This document shows, piece after piece, positions 15,883 to 24,067 of a stretch of DNA of 38,276 nt. The stretch lies in the NCBI RefSeq assembly GCF_026130045.1, contig NZ_JAIBNX010000042.1, positions 2,882 to 41,157 of the forward strand. The letters are read 5' to 3'. The number at the start of each line of letters is the position of its first letter. Within the stretch, counting starts at the first letter, position 1. This DNA is from Micromonospora sp. CPCC 205371. GTDB lineage: Bacteria; Actinomycetota; Actinomycetes; Mycobacteriales; Micromonosporaceae. The position numbers and the translations under genes are program-made. The notes beneath the pieces were generated by a model that was not told where the DNA came from, did not search any database, and saw only the letters and a program-made list of their open reading frames with translations.

Positions 15883-18480
15883 GACCGGCAGCACCGGGTC
15901 GTCGGGGCGTGGGAAGACATTCAGGTCGCCGCCGTACACGACGCGCGCCCCGGCGCCGATCGCCGAGAGGATGGCGGCGCCGTAGGCGGCCTGCTCTCGG
16001 CGCTGGCCGACGCGGGCCTGCGGCGTGGACGAGTAGTGGTTGCTCACGGCCCACAGGGTCGTCTGTCCGTCCAGGATGAACTTGCCGACCTGCGGAGCCC
16101 GGGTGTAGACGTCAGAGCCGTCGACGCCGGTCGAGGTGTCCACATCCGACGGCAGGTCGGCGTTGAGCGCCTTGGGGTTCTGCACGTCGGCGTTGTAGCC
16201 GACACCGGCCGCCCGGTACGACACCGTCGGAGCCGAGCCGAGCACCGGGTCGTCGGCGGTAGGCGCCGCGAGCGCGACCCGGTCCGTGCGGAAGAGGAAC
16301 GCGGCCGTGATGCCCCGGTCGTCGGCGCCGTCACGGTCGTAGGCCGCCGTGTACGCCGGGCCACCGTCAGCGGCGATCCGCAGCGCCAGCTCCTGGAGCG
16401 TGTCGGGTGCCCCGTCGGCGTTGTCGACAGCGCCGCAGACCAGCGAACCGCCGGACACCGAGCAGATGTCCTGGTCTTCCGCCTCCTGCACGAGGATCAG
16501 GTCGGGCGCGTGCAGGTCGTTCGTGATCTGGTCGGCCAAGTCGCCGAGCTGCGTCTGGTACTCCGCTTCGCTCGCCGGCACGTAGTCGAACGGCGGGCTG
16601 ACCCCTGTGCAGCCGGCGTTGCCGGTGAAGTCGCAGCCGTCGAACGGGTCGTCGCGGTAGTCGTACAGGTTCTCGACGTTGTACGTCGCCACCGCGAACT
16701 GCCGGTCGCGCCGGGCGGGCTGCGGCGGGTGGTTGGCGGACGGGTCGGCGCCACTGGCAAACGCGGCCGTCGCGGCCTGTACGCCGTACTTCTCGAACGA
16801 GAAGTAGAGGCCCCCCACGGCGTCGGCGGTCAGCGTGTCGAAGGTGTGCGCGGGCGGCAGCAGCGTGGTGTTGTCCTGGGCGGTCCACTTGACACCCATG
16901 CTGCCCAGCATGATCCGCATGCCGTTGCCGTCGTCGAAGAGCTGGTTGACGTTGTTGTCGCGCGGGTGCGCGTCGCGGAACACCCGGCGGCCGTACTCGT
17001 TCGGCCGATCCAGCAGGCCACTGTCGCGGTCGACGAGCCAGATCTCAGAGTCGGCGGTGGACGCGAAGACGTCCCGCCCGCTCACCGCGCCGCTGCCCGA
17101 GCGAACCCGGATCTGCATGCCCTCGTGCCGTTCCCAGAACCGGTCGGCGGCCGCCAGGTCGACCGGCGGGTTCGCGTCGGGGGCCGCGAGGTCGGGGGGG
17201 CCCCTGGCGCGCGCGCGCACCCGGCGCGCGCTGGGGAGCTGGGGCAGGGTGGAGAACACGGAGCCCCGGCCCCGCAGCACGACCTCGTCGCCGACGACCG
17301 GCACGTACCCGCCGATCAGCGACGTGAACGAACCCATGAACACGAAGATGCCGTCCGATGTGGTCGGATCGCCGTCGTCCGTGCCGGCGCGGCTCTGCAG
17401 GAAGAAGCCGTACTGGTTGGCGCCGGACGAGCTGCGGGCCAGCGTGCGCTGCGTGATGACGCCCCGGACGTCGAACAGCGAGCTGCTGGTGCCGGTGCCG
17501 GACGCGGGAGCGAACGGCGATCGGTCGGCCTTGCCCTGCTCGGTGTCGAGCGTCTGGCCCTGGATCTCGCCGATCGTGCGCACCGTGGTCACGTCGACGG
17601 TGAACGTGCAGGTCGCGGTCGTGCCGTCGGTGTCGGTCGAGGTCACCGTGACGGGGTAGGACCCCACCGGCAGGTCGGCCGCCGCGGTGACGACCGCGGT
17701 CGCGGTGCCGCCGGTCGCGGTCGCGGGCGTGAAGGACGTACGGGAGATCGAGGCCGTCGTCGCGCTGACCGCGAGGTCGACGATGGTGTCGTCCGCGTCG
17801 GTGGCGGTGACGGTACGCGTGGCCGCGGTGCCCGCCTCGGTGGTGAGCGTGCCACCACAGGCCAGGGTGGCCGGCTGGTCGCCACCTTCGACCGTGTGCG
17901 AGCCGAGGCCGTCGAACGTGTCGGCCGCCAGCCCTGTCCACTGTGTCGCCGGGTCGAACGCGTCGCCCGGCTCGGTGTCGCCCGCGCTGATGGTGGGCAG
18001 GCGCCGCAGGGTGTTGTCGGCGGTGCTGGTCAGGCCGGTGCCCCACTCGGTGCCTGGATCGACACCCACCTGGCCCATCGCGTCGACCACCGTGCCGCCC
18101 TTGGCGAGCACAATGGCGTCGTCGCCGTTGAACAGGCCAGAGGCGGTGGTCTGGTCGGCCTGCGCCAGGATCGCCGCGGCTGAGGACGAGTGCGCGAACA
18201 CGAAAACGTCACCGTCGGCGACCGTGCCGGTCAAGGCGAAGGACGTCGGGGTGGTGCCACCGTTGAAGTACAGCTGGAGCTGGTAGCCGCCGGCCGCGAG
18301 GTCTACGGCGGCGCCGGTGCCGTTGTAAAGCTCGATCGCCTTGTTGTTCGACGACCCTTCCACATATTCGGATATGAAGAGGTCTGTCGGGGCAGCGATC
18401 GCCGCGGTGGGCGCGACCGCGACCACGGCGGGTATGGCGACGGCGGTCAGTATGAGAGCGCACAAACGGCGCGGGCGCAT
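15610..18480 (-). CDS. Secreted ExeM/NucH-type endonuclease with lamin-tail domain
   Basis: A 956-residue extracellular nuclease. A Sec signal (residues 1-29, ending AAIAA) is followed by a lamin-tail domain (LFISEYVEGSSNNKAIELYN), an Ig-like middle section, an OB-like region (GVITQRTLARSSSGANQYGF) and a C-terminal endonuclease/exonuclease/phosphatase domain. That domain shows VATYNVENLYD, ILVQEAEDQD, SNHYSS, YGGDLNVFP, TLDHLFVTD and SSDHDPQVARF, the metal and catalytic residues of this superfamily. It would degrade extracellular nucleic acid for phosphate or nutrients, or during mycelial turnover. GGAGG precedes the ATG. Around 17194-17218 a G7 run and a GC repeat give an odd RRVRARARGPPD stretch, possibly a local sequencing error. 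Confidence 0.92.
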   Translation of the reverse strand: MRPRRLCALILTAVAIPAVVAVAPTAAIAAPTDLFISEYVEGSSNNKAIELYNGTGAAVDLAAGGYQLQLYFNGGTTPTSFALTGTVADGDVFVFAHSSSAAAILAQADQTTASGLFNGDDAIVLAKGGTVVDAMGQVGVDPGTEWGTGLTSTADNTLRRLPTISAGDTEPGDAFDPATQWTGLAADTFDGLGSHTVEGGDQPATLACGGTLTTEAGTAATRTVTATDADDTIVDLAVSATTASISRTSFTPATATGGTATAVVTAAADLPVGSYPVTVTSTDTDGTTATCTFTVDVTTVRTIGEIQGQTLDTEQGKADRSPFAPASGTGTSSSLFDVRGVITQRTLARSSSGANQYGFFLQSRAGTDDGDPTTSDGIFVFMGSFTSLIGGYVPVVGDEVVLRGRGSVFSTLPQLPSARRVRARARGPPDLAAPDANPPVDLAAADRFWERHEGMQIRVRSGSGAVSGRDVFASTADSEIWLVDRDSGLLDRPNEYGRRVFRDAHPRDNNVNQLFDDGNGMRIMLGSMGVKWTAQDNTTLLPPAHTFDTLTADAVGGLYFSFEKYGVQAATAAFASGADPSANHPPQPARRDRQFAVATYNVENLYDYRDDPFDGCDFTGNAGCTGVSPPFDYVPASEAEYQTQLGDLADQITNDLHAPDLILVQEAEDQDICSVSGGSLVCGAVDNADGAPDTLQELALRIAADGGPAYTAAYDRDGADDRGITAAFLFRTDRVALAAPTADDPVLGSAPTVSYRAAGVGYNADVQNPKALNADLPSDVDTSTGVDGSDVYTRAPQVGKFILDGQTTLWAVSNHYSSTPQARVGQRREQAAYGAAILSAIGAGARVVYGGDLNVFPRPDDPVLPVSDQLAPLYDAGLHNLWEDLAREVPNSAYSYVFQGQAQTLDHLFVTDALYDQLVQMRAAHINADWAADHAGDGSRGSSDHDPQVARFKSRY

Positions 18481-18543
18481 GGAGCCTCCACAAGGCGGGA
18501 CACAGTAGAACGCACGTTAAGGCGTGCCAGCCTCACTTCGGCA

Positions 18544-19563
18544 TCAGGTTTTCGGGTCGAGCCGATGCAGGAGTGCGGGCACGTCAGCGCCGTATTCGTA
18601 CCACTCGCGATCGGGCTGGAACCCCAGTTCGGCGTTAACCTTCAGCATCGGTTCGTTGTCGAGCGCGTTCCAGGTCTGCACGTCGGTGAGCTTGGGCTCG
18701 GCGGAGCGCAGCTCGAAGAGCATCCTGGCCTTGATGGCCCGGTCGATGCCGTAGCCGCGGTGATCTGGCACGACGATCGTGTCGTACTGGTCGGCGCGCG
18801 TGGGGTGCTGTGCTGGAACGACGACCTCGGTGAGCCCGGCGACCGCGCCGGTCTTCTCGTGGATCGCCAGCACGATGTAAGGCTTCATGCCCCGCTTGTG
18901 CAGGCAGGCCAGGCTGTCGCGGAGCCGCTGCGGGTCGTATGAGCTGGGGCGCAGGTCGAAGTCGTCATTTTCGGCCTCGCGGACCGCCGCCTTCGCGATT
19001 GCGTACGCCTCGATGAGGTCGTCTGGCGGGCCGCCCGGGAAGAACTCGACCCGGTAGCCGCTGCCGATGCCGCGCGCCATCTCGCCGACCGCCAGCCAGT
19101 CCACCGTGGACAGCTTCAGCACGCTGCGGGTCTCGACGTACTCCCGTTCGAAGCCCAGGGACTCGTAGAACTTGACCGCCGGTGTGCCGCCCACGACCTC
19201 GACGCCGATGGCGGAGAAGCCCTCGTCGTATGCGCGCCGGACGGCCTTGGCGAGCATCTGGTGCGCCAGGCCGCTGCCCCGGACCTTCGGGTGGACGAAG
19301 AGCTCGACCACACCGATGTCACCCAGCAACAGCACGTTGACGTGGCCGACGAGTGGGCCGGACGTGCCGTCGGCACTCGGCTCCTCGGCAACCCAAGAGA
19401 TACGCCGTTCACCGGGCATCGTCTCGGACTGGTACTCGCGCAGCGAACCGTTTTGCCACAAGGGGTCTTCGGGGAGATCGGCCGCGAGTACCGCGTTGAG
19501 AGTGTCCAGCAAGGACTCAATCTCCGCGGACGGCGCAGTCCGGGAGTCCCACTCGCGTACCAT
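18544..19563 (-). CDS. Double-domain GNAT N-acetyltransferase
   Basis: A 339-residue protein with two tandem GNAT folds. The first (about 1-165) contains VELFVHPKVRGSGLAHQML, the acetyl-CoA binding signature R/Q-x-x-G-x-G/A, and KFYESLGFERE. The second (about 185-335) contains DTIVVPDHRGYGIDRAIKAR and NAELGFQPDREWYEY. This layout resembles mycothiol synthase-like proteins, but the acceptor cannot be named. I chose the ATG at 19563 (MVREW); an open frame extends upstream without family-like sequence. No Shine-Dalgarno is visible, so it may be leaderless. It stands alone between two minus-strand genes with short gaps. Confidence 0.85.
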   Translation of the reverse strand: MVREWDSRTAPSAEIESLLDTLNAVLAADLPEDPLWQNGSLREYQSETMPGERRISWVAEEPSADGTSGPLVGHVNVLLLGDIGVVELFVHPKVRGSGLAHQMLAKAVRRAYDEGFSAIGVEVVGGTPAVKFYESLGFEREYVETRSVLKLSTVDWLAVGEMARGIGSGYRVEFFPGGPPDDLIEAYAIAKAAVREAENDDFDLRPSSYDPQRLRDSLACLHKRGMKPYIVLAIHEKTGAVAGLTEVVVPAQHPTRADQYDTIVVPDHRGYGIDRAIKARMLFELRSAEPKLTDVQTWNALDNEPMLKVNAELGFQPDREWYEYGADVPALLHRLDPKT

Positions 19564-19635
19564 CACCCGTCTAGCTTGCCTTGGGCCGCAGGTGAGCGGA
19601 AGAGTCTTGTCTGTCAAAGTGCCCGCGAGGTGACG

Positions 19636-20805
19636 CTAAGTGCGACTCTTGGCCCCGTAATCATTTGCCGCGTCAAATACTGATTGCGCGTACGGCCGCA
19701 CGTCGTTGTACGAAAGAATGGCGTTCCACCAGTCCTGACCATTGGAGAGGTCGCGCCCTCCCTGGCACAGGTAGTTGCCGGCGGCGAGTGCCGCGTCGTC
19801 GATGTCGTTGGGGTCCTTGGCCTGGTCGTTGTCGGCGTCGATGGCGTGCTGGCGCCAGGTCGTGGGGATGAACTGCATCGGGCCAACCGCCTTGTCGTAC
19901 GTCGGATCGCCGTCGAGTTCGCCTTGGTCGGTGTCGAGAATTCGCTGCGTGCCGCCCTGGCCGTTGAGGGGTGGGCCGAGAATCCGTGGCAGGGACTGTC
20001 CGTTATTCGACAGCGTGGCGTTGAAGCGCCCGTGGTTGGACTCGACCTTGCCGATAGCCGCCAAGGTGGTCCATTTCAGGTTGCAGGACGGGTTGGTCTG
20101 CGCGACCACCAGTTCCGCGTACCCGTACGCCTGCATGGCGACCAACGGCACGTCGACCTTGCTCGCCGCCTGCGAGGCCCAGTTGGCGAGCACGTCCGCC
20201 GGGCGCCCGCTCGTGGTGCCGCTACCGGTGCCGGTGGTCGGGGTGGCGGTGCCCGTCGGGTACGGGGTGTACGGCCCGCCGGTGCCAATTGGTCCGCCCG
20301 CGTCGGGAGCGAGCGATTCGGTGGCCTCCGGCGTCGGCGTGGCGGTGCCGGAGACGCGGTCGGTGGCGGTCGCCGGGATCAGCACCGCACCGGAGGCCGC
20401 GCCGATGCCGACGAGGGCGGCGAGCAGCAGGCCAGGCAGGGTGATCCGGCCGCTCGGGCGGGCGGCCCACGCACGGGGTGCGCTTGCGGCCTGGCGCGGG
20501 CGGGGGGCGCGGGGCCGGGGGGGCGCGGATCGGGGGCGGGTGCGCGATGGGGGGGGGCCGACCTGCAGCACATCCGTGGCCGGCGTCGCCTCTGTCGCCG
20601 CGGCGACCTTCACGGGCTCGGCCTCGGGCTTCACGGCCTCGGGCTTCACTGCCTCGACCGGCTCGGGCGGGGGCTCCGGTGCCTTCGGGGCAGAATCGGG
20701 CGCCGCTCCGGAGCTACCGAGCGGTCCAGCCCATTCCGGTGTCGCCGACCGAAGCCGGCGCTCAGGTGTCGCCTCCCCGTCCGCCACCCGTCGAGTATTG
20801 CGCAT
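19636..20805 (-). CDS. Membrane-anchored lytic murein transglycosylase
   Basis: A 389-residue protein predicted to cleave peptidoglycan between MurNAc and GlcNAc. A long Pro/Ala/Lys/Arg-rich cytoplasmic part (1-120) precedes a transmembrane helix (about 121-144), a Thr/Gly/Pro-rich linker (150-205) and a C-terminal transglycosylase domain. That domain has the catalytic Glu255 in IGKVESNHGRF, plus AVGPMQFIPTTWRQH, ALAAGNYLC and AILSYNDVRPYAQSVF. The N-terminal part (about 75-115) is encoded by a G-run-rich stretch at 20500-20560 and could contain frame errors. The ATG at 20805 is the first in frame; a GTG at codon 7 is possible. It is divergent from the FmdB-type gene, 45 bases away. Confidence 0.87.
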   Translation of the reverse strand: MRNTRRVADGEATPERRLRSATPEWAGPLGSSGAAPDSAPKAPEPPPEPVEAVKPEAVKPEAEPVKVAAATEATPATDVLQVGPPPSRTRPRSAPPRPRAPRPRQAASAPRAWAARPSGRITLPGLLLAALVGIGAASGAVLIPATATDRVSGTATPTPEATESLAPDAGGPIGTGGPYTPYPTGTATPTTGTGSGTTSGRPADVLANWASQAASKVDVPLVAMQAYGYAELVVAQTNPSCNLKWTTLAAIGKVESNHGRFNATLSNNGQSLPRILGPPLNGQGGTQRILDTDQGELDGDPTYDKAVGPMQFIPTTWRQHAIDADNDQAKDPNDIDDAALAAGNYLCQGGRDLSNGQDWWNAILSYNDVRPYAQSVFDAANDYGAKSRT

Positions 20806-20850
20806 AACGCCGCGGGTTCCACCCCCGCGCTCAGGCCGTACCCTTTATTC

Positions 20851-21153
20851 ATGCCCCGATATGAGTTCCGGTGCCGCGCCTGCGGTGACACCTTCGAGGT
20901 CAATCGGTCGATGACCGCTTCGGCCGATCCGGCGACGTGTCCGCAGGGCCACGGCGACACGGTCAAGCTGCTTTCCACCGTCGCGTTCACCGGTCGCGGC
21001 GGCGGCACCGCTCCGGCCGCCGGGCCCGTTTCGGCTGGTGGCGGGTGCTGTGGGGGGGGGCGGGGCTGGGGCGGGGGCCCCCCCTCCCCCGGGGAAAGGG
21101 CCCCCAAGGGGGGGACTTCTGACCCTACGTACCACGTCCCAGCCCGCCTGTAG
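20851..21153 (+). CDS. FmdB-family zinc-ribbon protein, 3' end doubtful
   Basis: A small putative regulatory protein of 100 residues as read. The N-terminus MPRYEFRCRACGDTFEV with Cys9/Cys12, and the later ATCPQGHG, form the zinc ribbon typical of the FmdB family. Family members usually end in a short Gly/Cys tail such as GGGCCGGGC. Here the reading matches up to GGGCCGGG at 21051 and then enters a G9 run and a series of G and C runs (21052-21117) that give an atypical WGGGPPSPGERAPKGG tail. A sequencing or assembly error is likely, and the true stop may lie earlier. The start is secure from the conserved N-terminus. Confidence 0.78.
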   Translation: MPRYEFRCRACGDTFEVNRSMTASADPATCPQGHGDTVKLLSTVAFTGRGGGTAPAAGPVSAGGGCCGGGRGWGGGPPSPGERAPKGGTSDPTYHVPARL

Positions 21154-21302
21154 TCGTTAGCCCAGCCGTAACACCCCCGACACGCCCCGCTCGCCCCGTG
21201 ATACGACCTTGGGGTGGGTCTGCGTCGACCGTTTCTACGATGTGCCAGGTTGCGGGGGTACGGCAGCATGAACCCACTTCCAGGGGGGCGGAGGTTCCAC
21301 GC

Positions 21303-24044
21303 GTGTCGGCACGGACACACCTGCCGAGTGGGCTGGTGACTTTCATGTTCACCGACATCGAGGGCTCAACGAGAATGGCCCAGATGCTCGGTCCCGGCTA
21401 CCGGCCGGTCTTGAGTGAGCACCGCCGGTTGCTGCGCCGTACCTTGTCCGAAAGCAACGGTACGGAACTGTTCACCGAGGGTGACTCGTTCTTCATCGCC
21501 TTCTCGGACGCCGCCTCGGCGGTCGACGCCTGTCTGACGGCGCAGCTCGCGCTGTCGGCGCACGAATGGCCGTCGCCGGAGTCGGTGCCGAAGGTCCGGA
21601 TGGGCCTGCACACCGGCCAGGCTGAGGCGGTCAACGGCGAGTACGCCAGCGCCGAGGTGCATCGCGCCGCGCGGATCGCCGCTGCGGCACACGGTGGCCA
21701 GGTACTGTGCTCGGCGGCTACCGCCCGGTACGCGGCGCCGCTGCCGCCACAGGCGTCGCTTCTCGACCTGGGCCTGCACCGGCTGCGCGGCTTCGACGAC
21801 CGGGAGCGGCTCTTCCAGCTGGTCGCGCCGGGGCTGGAGAGCCAGTTCCCGCGACCGCGCACCGACGCCAGCTCGCACAACCTGCCGACCCCGGTGACCT
21901 CGTTCGTGGGGCGGTTCGCCGAGCGGTCCGAGCTGACCGGCCTGACCGCCACGCACCGGCTGGTGACCGTGGTCGGCGCCGGCGGCGCGGGCAAGACCCG
22001 GCTGGCCATGGAGGTGGCGGGCGGGCTCGTCGACGAGTACCCCGATGGGGTCTGGTTCGTCGACGTGGCGACCGTGACCGACCCCGGCCTGGTGGCGTTC
22101 GCGATCGCGGCGGTGCTGGGCCTGCGTCCCGAGCCGGGCCGGCCGATGAGCGACACGCTGGTGGAGTACGCGGCGTCGCGGCGGATGCTCCTGGTGCTGG
22201 ACACCTGCGACGCGCAGCTGAACGCGACGGCCGAGATCATCTCGCGCTTGCTGACCGGCGGGCGTGGCGTTGGTGTGCTGGCCACGAGCCGTGAGCCGTT
22301 CAGCGTGCCAGGCGAGACGGTGTGGCGCATCCCGCCGCTGTCGGTCGACCCGTTGCCCGGTGGCGGGCCCAGCGACGCGGTGGCGTTGCTGCTCGACCGC
22401 ACGCGTGAGGCCCGTGGTGGCCGCGCGGTGGCGCCAGCGGAGTCCAGTGACATGCAGCGGGTGGTGTCCCGCCTCGACGGGTTGCCGCTGGCGATCGAGC
22501 TGGCCGCGGCCCGGCTGCGGGTGCTGTCGGCAGGGCAGTTGGCCGAACGGTTGGACGACGTGCTGAGCACGCTGGACGCCGGGCGTGACGACCCGGAGCA
22601 GACGTACGCCGGTAACGGTCGGTGGGTGGCCAGCCAGTTGGCGACCGTCGACCTGCGGCAGAGCCCCGCGGCACCGGCGGCCCGGACGACGACTCAGCGG
22701 CACGCCACGATGCAGGCGACGGTGACCTGGTCGTACCGCACGCTGGGCCCGCGGGCGGCAAGGCTGCTGCGGTGGCTGGCGGTGTTCTCCGGCCCGGTCG
22801 ATCTGCCGACGGTGGAGTGGCTGCTCGACGACGACCCGCTGGACCCGCTGGCGGTACTGGTCGACAAGTCGATGATCCAGGCGGAGCCGCACGCGTCGGG
22901 CACGACGTACCGGATGCTGGACCCGATCCGGGCGTACGCGGCCCGGCGGCTGGTCGACGCGGGTGAGGAGCAGGCGGCGCGCGACCGGCACGTGGCCTGG
23001 TCCCTGCACGCCTTGCAGAAGGCGCACCTGGGCACCGACGGGCGGCCGGTGACGCTGTCGCTGTACGCCCTCGATCCGCTGGCCGACGAGCTGCGGGCGG
23101 CGCTGCGGTGGACGGCCACCGGTGGCAGCGCGCGCGCCGGCCTGCAGATCGCGGGCGGTCTGGACCAGTGGTGGCGCGAGCGTGGCCTGGCTCGGGAGGG
23201 CCGGCTGTGGCTGTTCCGCCTGTATGGCCGGATCGCGGAGACCGGGGAGTCGATCCCGGAGGCGGAGCTGGCGGCGGCGTACCACATGCACTCGCTGCAT
23301 GCCGGCGCAGACGGCGAGTTCGCCGAGGAGCTGCGGTTCTCACAGCGTGCCGAGGGCGCGGCGCGGCGAGCCGGCGATGCCGGCCTGCTGGCGCGGGTCC
23401 TGGCGGGGCGGGGTGCCCCACTGGTCGATATGGGCCAGTACACCGAGGCGGAGCGCGCCTGCCGCGAGGTGATCGAGTGGGCGGGCACCAGCGGCGCCTC
23501 CGGTGATGCCCTGCTGGCCGTGTACACGCTCGCGGAGCTGTTGTGGCAGCGCGGCGCGCTGGACGACGCGGCCGACGTGCTGGGTGCGGCCCGGCTGGTC
23601 GAGGCGTCCCGGCCGGCCGAGCGGGGCCGGCGCAGCGTCGACTTCCTGCTCGGCATGGTGGCCCTGGGCCGCGGTGACCTGGTGGCCGCGCACGACCACC
23701 TGGTGGTGGCCCTGCGTTCGCGGATGTCGTACGGCTACCACAGCCGCGCCTGCGACGCGATCAGCGCGATCGCCGTACGGTGCGCGCTGGGCGGCGATCA
23801 CCGCACGGCGGCGCGGCTGTTCGGTGCGGCGCAGGCGACCCGGTCGCAGTTGCGCAGCGCCCCCGGCATCTACAGCCCGTATTGGGCCGAACGGCAAGCC
23901 GCCATCCGCGTGACGCTCGGAGACGCCGCGTTCGACGACGCGTACGCCGAAGGCGGCACCCTCACCCTTGAGGAAGCCGCCGAGGAGGCCCTGGCCGTCG
24001 ACCATCCCGACATGGCGGTCGGCTCTCCGCGTTTCGCGGCATAG
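21303..24044 (+). CDS. Class III cyclase-like / STAND ATPase / TPR protein
   Basis: A 913-residue multidomain protein. Residues 12-175 form a class III nucleotide cyclase-like domain (FMFTDIEGSTRM, TEGDSFFIAF, VRMGLHTGQAE, HRAARIAAAAHGG). An NB-ARC-type ATPase follows, with Walker A GAGGAGKT (225-232) and Walker B MLLVLDTCD (295-303), then DGLPLAIELAAARLR, and a C-terminal helical TPR region. Both metal Asp residues are present (D18, D61). The transition-state Asn is His120 and the usual base-selecting Lys is Phe57, so cyclase activity is uncertain. GGAGG lies 8 bases before the GTG at 21303. Such proteins resemble mycobacterial Rv0386-like cyclase regulators, but no C-terminal LuxR domain is present here. 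Confidence 0.88.
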   Translation: MSARTHLPSGLVTFMFTDIEGSTRMAQMLGPGYRPVLSEHRRLLRRTLSESNGTELFTEGDSFFIAFSDAASAVDACLTAQLALSAHEWPSPESVPKVRMGLHTGQAEAVNGEYASAEVHRAARIAAAAHGGQVLCSAATARYAAPLPPQASLLDLGLHRLRGFDDRERLFQLVAPGLESQFPRPRTDASSHNLPTPVTSFVGRFAERSELTGLTATHRLVTVVGAGGAGKTRLAMEVAGGLVDEYPDGVWFVDVATVTDPGLVAFAIAAVLGLRPEPGRPMSDTLVEYAASRRMLLVLDTCDAQLNATAEIISRLLTGGRGVGVLATSREPFSVPGETVWRIPPLSVDPLPGGGPSDAVALLLDRTREARGGRAVAPAESSDMQRVVSRLDGLPLAIELAAARLRVLSAGQLAERLDDVLSTLDAGRDDPEQTYAGNGRWVASQLATVDLRQSPAAPAARTTTQRHATMQATVTWSYRTLGPRAARLLRWLAVFSGPVDLPTVEWLLDDDPLDPLAVLVDKSMIQAEPHASGTTYRMLDPIRAYAARRLVDAGEEQAARDRHVAWSLHALQKAHLGTDGRPVTLSLYALDPLADELRAALRWTATGGSARAGLQIAGGLDQWWRERGLAREGRLWLFRLYGRIAETGESIPEAELAAAYHMHSLHAGADGEFAEELRFSQRAEGAARRAGDAGLLARVLAGRGAPLVDMGQYTEAERACREVIEWAGTSGASGDALLAVYTLAELLWQRGALDDAADVLGAARLVEASRPAERGRRSVDFLLGMVALGRGDLVAAHDHLVVALRSRMSYGYHSRACDAISAIAVRCALGGDHRTAARLFGAAQATRSQLRSAPGIYSPYWAERQAAIRVTLGDAAFDDAYAEGGTLTLEEAAEEALAVDHPDMAVGSPRFAA

Positions 24045-24067
24045 GCCAGGGCACCCCGCGGGCGAGG

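Noticed and set aside
16036-18183. Long plus-strand frame (715 codons) opposite the secreted nuclease
   Set aside because: Low-complexity Arg/Val/Gly composition and complete overlap with a recognised nuclease.
21303-24044. Cyclase/STAND protein as an anti-phage (Pycsar- or Avs-like) defence system
   Set aside because: No adjacent nucleotide-responsive effector, no nuclease or transmembrane effector domain, and the neighbours are housekeeping genes; such cyclase-ATPase-TPR proteins are common actinobacterial regulators.
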